Assembly: GCA_900618425.1 (NCBI GenBank) | Contig: UZAN01056145.1 | Span: 2,774 to 13,850 of the forward strand | DNA: 11,077 bases | Reading direction: 5' to 3' | Source: Echinostoma caproni | Lineage: Eukaryota; Platyhelminthes; Trematoda; Plagiorchiida; Echinostomatidae | Shown: positions 7,680-11,077 of the stretch, in pieces | Position numbering within the stretch: position 1 is the first letter of the stretch | Layout of the letters: each line of letters starts with the position of its first letter | The notes under the pieces: model-generated | What the model was told of the DNA's origin: nothing | Seen by the model: only the letters and a program-made list of their open reading frames with translations | Database searches by the model: none | Translations under genes and position numbers: made by a program

Positions 7680-8061
7680 TGTATTTGTGATCGGAACATT
7701 ACCAACTGAGTCATAATATAGGGGAAAGCTGTCATTGAAATGTAGGGATATGCTTCCCGTGACAAGTTTGTATTTATGGCTTATGGTATGTCATGTACAG
7801 GCAAAATGAAATGCGGTTTGATCATTTGTTAAGTGATTAGGTGAGTAGCATGACTGTATTCTACTTGAAAGGTTCCGAATCCAAACCCTCAATGGGATCT
7901 TTAGGCTCCCACTGCGGGTGAGACTCAACCAGGTTGAAATATCTGTGCAGTGCTTCCTAGCTCTCCACTTCACTCTTCATTTGCTTTGTACAGGATAAAA
8001 TTGTAGTATGGTGGAGAATTATCACTCGGAATCGATCGAGCATCTACTTGTACCAATTCGG
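7680..8061. other. No assignable gene
   Basis: A perfect small palindrome, TCAACC-A-GGTTGA, lies at 7925-7937. An acceptor-like TTTGCTTTGTACAG lies near 7992. The string GGTTCCGAATCC near 7872 recalls a B box with one extra base, but I see no A box at the right distance. Nothing else is identifiable. Confidence 0.45.
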
Positions 8062-8262
8062 CTATACCCTTTTCAGTTTAAAATGCCCCGGTAATAATTT
8101 CATACGGACTAGTATTTGATTAACATATCCCGGAATCCACCTCATATTCCGGTCAACTCCTAAATTACTCTCAAACAAACAGGTTTTCTTCAATTTTGCA
8201 CAGCTTTTTTTCAATCTAGATCGCGATCGCAATTGATATTGCGGTTCGCGCGTGAAGTTCAT
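8062..8262 (-). CDS. Short basic open frame, doubtful
   Basis: An ATG-initiated 66-codon minus-strand frame is very basic, with RSRSRLKKSCAKLKK in the first third and KLLPGHFKLKR at the end. It has no recognisable domain, no splice support and ordinary length for chance. The GATCGCGATCGC segment near its start forms an inverted repeat that may explain the Arg-rich peptide. I list it only because it starts with ATG and has a skewed composition. Confidence 0.12.
   Translation of the reverse strand: MNFTREPQYQLRSRSRLKKSCAKLKKTCLFESNLGVDRNMRWIPGYVNQILVRMKLLPGHFKLKRV
8223..8249. repeat. Imperfect palindrome (GCGATCGCAAT / ATTGCGGTTCGC)
   Basis: GCGATCGCAAT (8223-8233) and ATTGCGGTTCGC (8238-8249) form inverted arms around a four-base loop with one inserted base and a mismatch. 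The arms are GC-richer than their surroundings. No function is implied; a short hairpin of this size can arise by chance or mark an element end. Confidence 0.5.
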
Positions 8263-8269
8263 GTAATCC

Positions 8270-9063
8270 TTTGAACTTGTTAAAGGTTAGTAGCTAATCC
8301 TATATTTTGATCATCTTCTCAGAATGATGCATCGGTATCAAGGTGAATCTTCCAGGCTTCTGTCAGCCTACCTGAACGGGTTATTGTCCAGCTGCTGTCA
8401 CTGCCTTCCGGTGTGACCGAATTTCTCATCGGGCACCACTCAGTACGCTGCTACACACAATCTCTGTGTGATATTTTACACATGAATTTGTCACGTTTAC
8501 GAGAGTGAATTACTAAGGAATAAAGCAATGGCAGTTTTTCGATAACCATAACTCATATTGACATGTCCAGTGTATACTTTAGGCAGCGCAACAATTCAGA
8601 CTCGTTGTGTCTGACACACATATAGACAAGCCGCATGCATGTGTTTCAGTTTGCTCTTAAAACGTTTCTTTTCTATTTCGAATCAAAAACTTTTGATGCA
8701 ATCAGGTACGATTAAAACTTCTAATTTTTATTGTTAATCAACTTCCAGCAAGCAAACTGCTGGCGATACACTATTGCTTCAAATAGTTCTACTACAACTA
8801 ATTGGAAAACTAATAAATTGATAGAAATTCATACAGATCTTAACTATATAAAGCTTATCTTTATTGGAATTACCTTAGTAAAAATAAAATTGAGAAAATA
8901 AACCTCTGGCTTGTTTTTCTCGTCCAACTATCACATACGTTTCAAAGTCTATATAGAGGGAGTTGCGCAAAAGACTAAGAGATACTCTGTTGAGGAATTT
9001 GCCCTTGATTGATGTATTTGTTTATCTGGATTAAAAGATGAAACCGCAAGCCCTTCACACAGA
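8270..9063. other. No confident gene; possible 5' fringe of LINE remnant
   Basis: Sequence at 8330-8460 is GC-richer than its surroundings and is open on the minus strand for about 45 codons, but I recognise nothing in it. It contains the 18-base string shared with 3343-3361. From about 8970, in-phase text reading RDTLLRN could be the segment before the reverse-transcriptase fragment. The spacing to the next recognisable block is longer than expected for the family. The rest is AT-rich. Confidence 0.4.
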
Positions 9064-9543
9064 TCATGGAATCTACTGCAGAGTATGAAACGATCCCACA
9101 AAGTGGATACCCGTTATGGTTAACTTTCACCCTCATTTCCTGTCACCAGTTGGGTGCAACAGGGTTGCCCTGTCTCTCTGTTTCTCTTCAATTTTGCAAA
9201 AGATGATGTTCTGCAAAACGCGTTCCATAACGTAAGGAACGCTGGCGTCGAGCTTCTTTGTGGAGACAGAGTCCTAGACTTAGAGTATGCCAATGATATT
9301 GCCTTACTCGGTGACAGCGCACGACAGTTCCCCTTCACTGAAAGGGCGTGTGTATTACGAAACGGTACGCATTGCTCCATTTCGCCCGTTCGCTGGGCAG
9401 TAGTTTAAACACAGTATCCAACTGGCCAGTTAACCACTGTGATACCAACGTTGTCCACTGATGAATCTAATTCTAGTTGGTTAATACTTCGCGATTATGT
9501 CAGCACCCAGCATGACGTAAAATACGTTGTAGATGACAGTTAA
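9064..9543 (+). pseudogene. Non-LTR retrotransposon reverse transcriptase remnant
   Basis: This is a piece of a LINE reverse transcriptase, the enzyme that copies element RNA into DNA at the target site. In one plus-strand frame I see a segment ending LSPSF before the palm (9124-9138), then VQQGCPVSLFLFNFA (9154-9198), the fingers/palm block after which non-LTR enzymes carry their catalytic box. The box itself reads LEYANDIALL at 9280-9309, where active enzymes have Tyr-Ala-Asp-Asp. After a frame break near 9360 a trace of the following conserved block remains. Later DYVSTQHDVK (9493-9522) matches the downstream conserved region. In-frame stops at 9121, 9406 and 9541 and the Asp-to-Asn change show it is dead. 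The wording fits RTE/SR2-like trematode elements; clade placement is inference. The endonuclease and 3' end are missing. Confidence 0.85.
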
Positions 9544-10070
9544 ACCTTAACTGGAGAGTGCATCTCGGATCGATTGTCAGAACATTCAAAACCGATTAGC
9601 AGTCGTTGTGTCGCCAGTACTAGATGCAACGCACACACATGTCACGGCAATAAATTCCAAGGGACGTACAGCATTCAATCACATATTTGAGTGTTTCACT
9701 CACTACTAACCGGTCAATCGAAAAATCATAAAATAGATATTGCGTTATATAATCTCTGCAATTCTGCTTTTAGTTAATAATTATTTATAGAAACTCTAAT
9801 ACGCCGGCATTTTGTTGCAAATTTGGCGATGTTCATCTGTATCAGTCTGGTGCACCATCTTCAAAATGTGTAAGGTTTTACACCATGCGAGGTTTTTTTC
9901 AAACCCAATTTTTCTACTATCCTGGAAACTCCGTCAGTTCCGTGTGGTTCAAATTTTTCGTGCCGTAAATTTGTATGCTCGTATTTTGCATTGGTGCTCA
10001 CTACCATTATGTAATATGGGGTGACGAAAAGAACTGTCATCCATAATTGAAGGAAGAACGTGTATCTTTC
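9544..10070. other. No assignable gene
   Basis: The LINE frame continues without recognisable conserved text to about 9690. The AT-rich sequence that follows carries one 70-codon plus-strand frame (9812-10024) with no domain. A direct pair of CTTTCAAG units lies just beyond, near 10066-10084. Confidence 0.45.
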
Positions 10071-10074
10071 AAGT

Positions 10075-10185
10075 GTCTTTCAAGACTTTGGTCTTCTGCT
10101 GACACTCAATTCTCACCTCTGGTAGTCTCCAGTAGGCCGTGACCATATACCATTAAACCGCTACACGCGTGGGTTGATTTAGGTT
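10075..10185 (-). mobile_element. Weak tRNA-derived SINE-like head, minus strand
   Basis: On the minus strand TAGCGGTTTAATGG (10163-10150) resembles a polymerase III A box with an expanded D loop. GAATTGAGTGTC (10112-10101) is a poor B-box match at a plausible distance, preceded by AGAGGTGAGA as in the head at 5605. I infer a diverged relative of that element. The match is too weak to be sure and no tail is visible. Confidence 0.28.
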
Positions 10186-10248
10186 GAGAGTAGCTGAGAC
10201 ACCTAAGAGCATTTCAGCAAAATATTATTCTGCCACATTTTAGTTAGT

Positions 10249-10370
10249 GCTTGGTTGTGCAATAGCTAGAAGTCCACCCTCGAGTGCGAACGTTCTATCG
10301 AGGCCCTTTTTTCTCCCTTGCCTGTTCGCCGAGCTTGGCAATTTGTTTGCAAACGTTTCATCACCAGCCT
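10249..10370 (-). mobile_element. Left arm unit: minus-strand repeat-encoded peptide
   Basis: From 10370 leftward, the minus strand reads AGDETFANKLPSSANRQG and stays open to about 10249. Peptides of this GDETFANKLPSSAN type recur, to my recollection, in predicted flatworm proteins that are really translated dispersed repeats. That is recalled knowledge, not checked. The stretch forms the left half of the inverted repeat centred at 10388. It is a repeat fragment and I do not claim it is expressed. Confidence 0.45.
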
Positions 10371-10456
10371 AAGTGATATCGTCACAATCACTGACGATGT
10401 CACGTTTTCAACCGTTTGCAACAAAATTGCTTAGCTCGTCAAACAGGCGAAACAGA
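10316..10456. repeat. Large imperfect inverted repeat (fold-back)
   Basis: The left arm at 10316-10384 and the right arm at 10392-10456 are reverse complements with mismatches and one gap of about six bases. The inner 12 bases match at 11 (TGACGATATCAC against TGACGATGTCAC). An outer block of 38 bases, CGTTTGCAAACAAATTGCC onwards against CGTTTGCAACAAAATTGCT onwards, matches at about 31. The loop is only about seven bases, so the DNA could extrude a long hairpin. It looks like two head-to-head copies of one repeat unit, or a fold-back transposon. Confidence 0.75.
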
Positions 10457-10696
10457 ATTCAGTTCATCCGAGGTACGAGAACCGATTTTGCCTACTTTGA
10501 AAACAGAGTCAACGTCACTAAAGTCACTCTGGGGCATTCACTCGATCTACGGAACCTGGTGATTTTCGATGATGGATTGAGAGAATATGATGCTGTAGCA
10601 TTTCGTGTTGCATATAAGCCAGTGCTTCTGTGTAGACCTAACGTTTACATCGAAGCAGAAAACCTTTCGCGCCAATCGGTTCGTAGAAAGCCATGA
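10373..10696 (+). other. Open frame leaving the right arm of the fold-back
   Basis: A plus-strand frame is open from just after the fold-back centre to a TGA at 10694-10696, with an internal ATG at 10397. Its first 20 or so codons lie in the repeat arm. The rest reads like protein, for example TDFAYFENRVNVTKVTLGHS and DDGLREYDAVAFRVAYKPVL. No domain is recognised. Because its N-terminus is repeat sequence, I think it is part of the dispersed element rather than a host gene. Confidence 0.3.
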
Positions 10697-10699
10697 ATG

Positions 10700-11077
10700 A
10701 GTTCACAAACAAAGCCCAAATGCATGGTCGCAAGTGCAGCAATATTAAGTGAGCTGAAAACCCCTTTTAGGATCATTGATTAATTGTTTTTCTAATCAGC
10801 TTAATTGCTTATGAAGCAATGATGATAAATTATGTGCTAATTGAATTATCTCTATTCCCTTTTTATGTATTATCCTTTGACTGTCAATAACGTCCTTCAA
10901 TAACGGAAAAACGAAAGCTCATTTGCTCTTTTCGGCCACTAGGGGTTTAAAGTGCATATTAACAAGTTTTAGCTTGTTACTATGTAAGACAGCTCATGCA
11001 GATAGTCAGACATTTATCTTCAACGTATTTTGTAACTCTTTTCACGGTCTCCGTGTTGGTTGTTTTTGAATACTTCT
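10700..11077. other. No assignable gene; AT-rich with small hairpins
   Basis: Two short perfect inverted repeats are visible. ATTGCTT/AAGCAAT lies around 10803-10820 and TAACAAG/CTTGTTA at 10960-10979 with a six-base loop. Neither is followed by a T-run that would suggest a polymerase III or bacterial terminator. I see no coding signal. Confidence 0.5.

Noticed and set aside
7860..7940. GGTTCCGAATCC as another SINE B box
   Set aside because: It has an extra base and no A-box-like sequence at a suitable distance on either strand.
9120..9380. Minus-strand 86-codon frame
   Set aside because: It is the antisense shadow of the reverse-transcriptase remnant, whose conserved motifs read on the plus strand.
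1..11077. CRISPR array, bacterial operon or phage system
   Set aside because: There are no regularly spaced direct repeats, no tightly packed long reading frames and no Shine-Dalgarno spacing. The content is eukaryotic and repeat-rich.

Overview
The window looks like non-coding, repeat-rich DNA from a flatworm nuclear genome, most likely a digenean trematode. I infer this from the reverse-transcriptase remnant near 9.06-9.54 kb. Its wording (VQQGCP, FLFNFA, LEYANDI, then DYVSTQHDVK) resembles the non-LTR elements common in schistosomes and liver flukes. A minus-strand peptide (GDETFANKLPSSANRQG) near 10.3 kb also resembles ones I associate with fluke dispersed repeats. Base composition is AT-leaning, there are no bacterial-style gene arrays or Shine-Dalgarno sites, and splice-like signals flank short open stretches. 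No database search was possible, so genus and gene identities are not claimed.

Layout. 1-980 holds nothing I can name. 980-1358 (minus) is a GC-rich, frame-broken reading block. 1400-1579 (plus) is a very protein-like short reading frame opening at a splice acceptor. It is followed at once by a tRNA-derived SINE (1606-1795). 1927-3173 holds possible plus-strand exons: a 132-bp exon and a longer block whose intron phases agree, plus a 48-bp microexon candidate that does not fit the same chain. 3.2-4.2 kb is mostly unassigned, with one minus-strand hydrophobic reading frame. A second SINE sits at 4.25-4.47 kb. Two minus-strand decayed coding blocks lie at 4876-5071 (possibly a LINE endonuclease piece) and 5299-5529.

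More tRNA-derived SINE-like heads lie near 5.6 and 6.8 kb (plus) and 7.6 and 10.1 kb (minus). Between them are a 6255-6617 frame rich in hydrophobic segments and long AT-rich intergenic or intronic stretches. 9064-9543 is a dead LINE reverse transcriptase with a damaged catalytic box. 10316-10456 is a large imperfect inverted repeat (fold-back), with an open frame running out of its right arm.

Taken together, this is a graveyard of at least five distinct short retroposon insertions, one or two LINE remnants and a fold-back, laid over what may be introns and a few exons of one plus-strand host gene. No complete gene, no operon and no CRISPR array is visible. The host exon model is tentative and the mobile-element calls are firmer.
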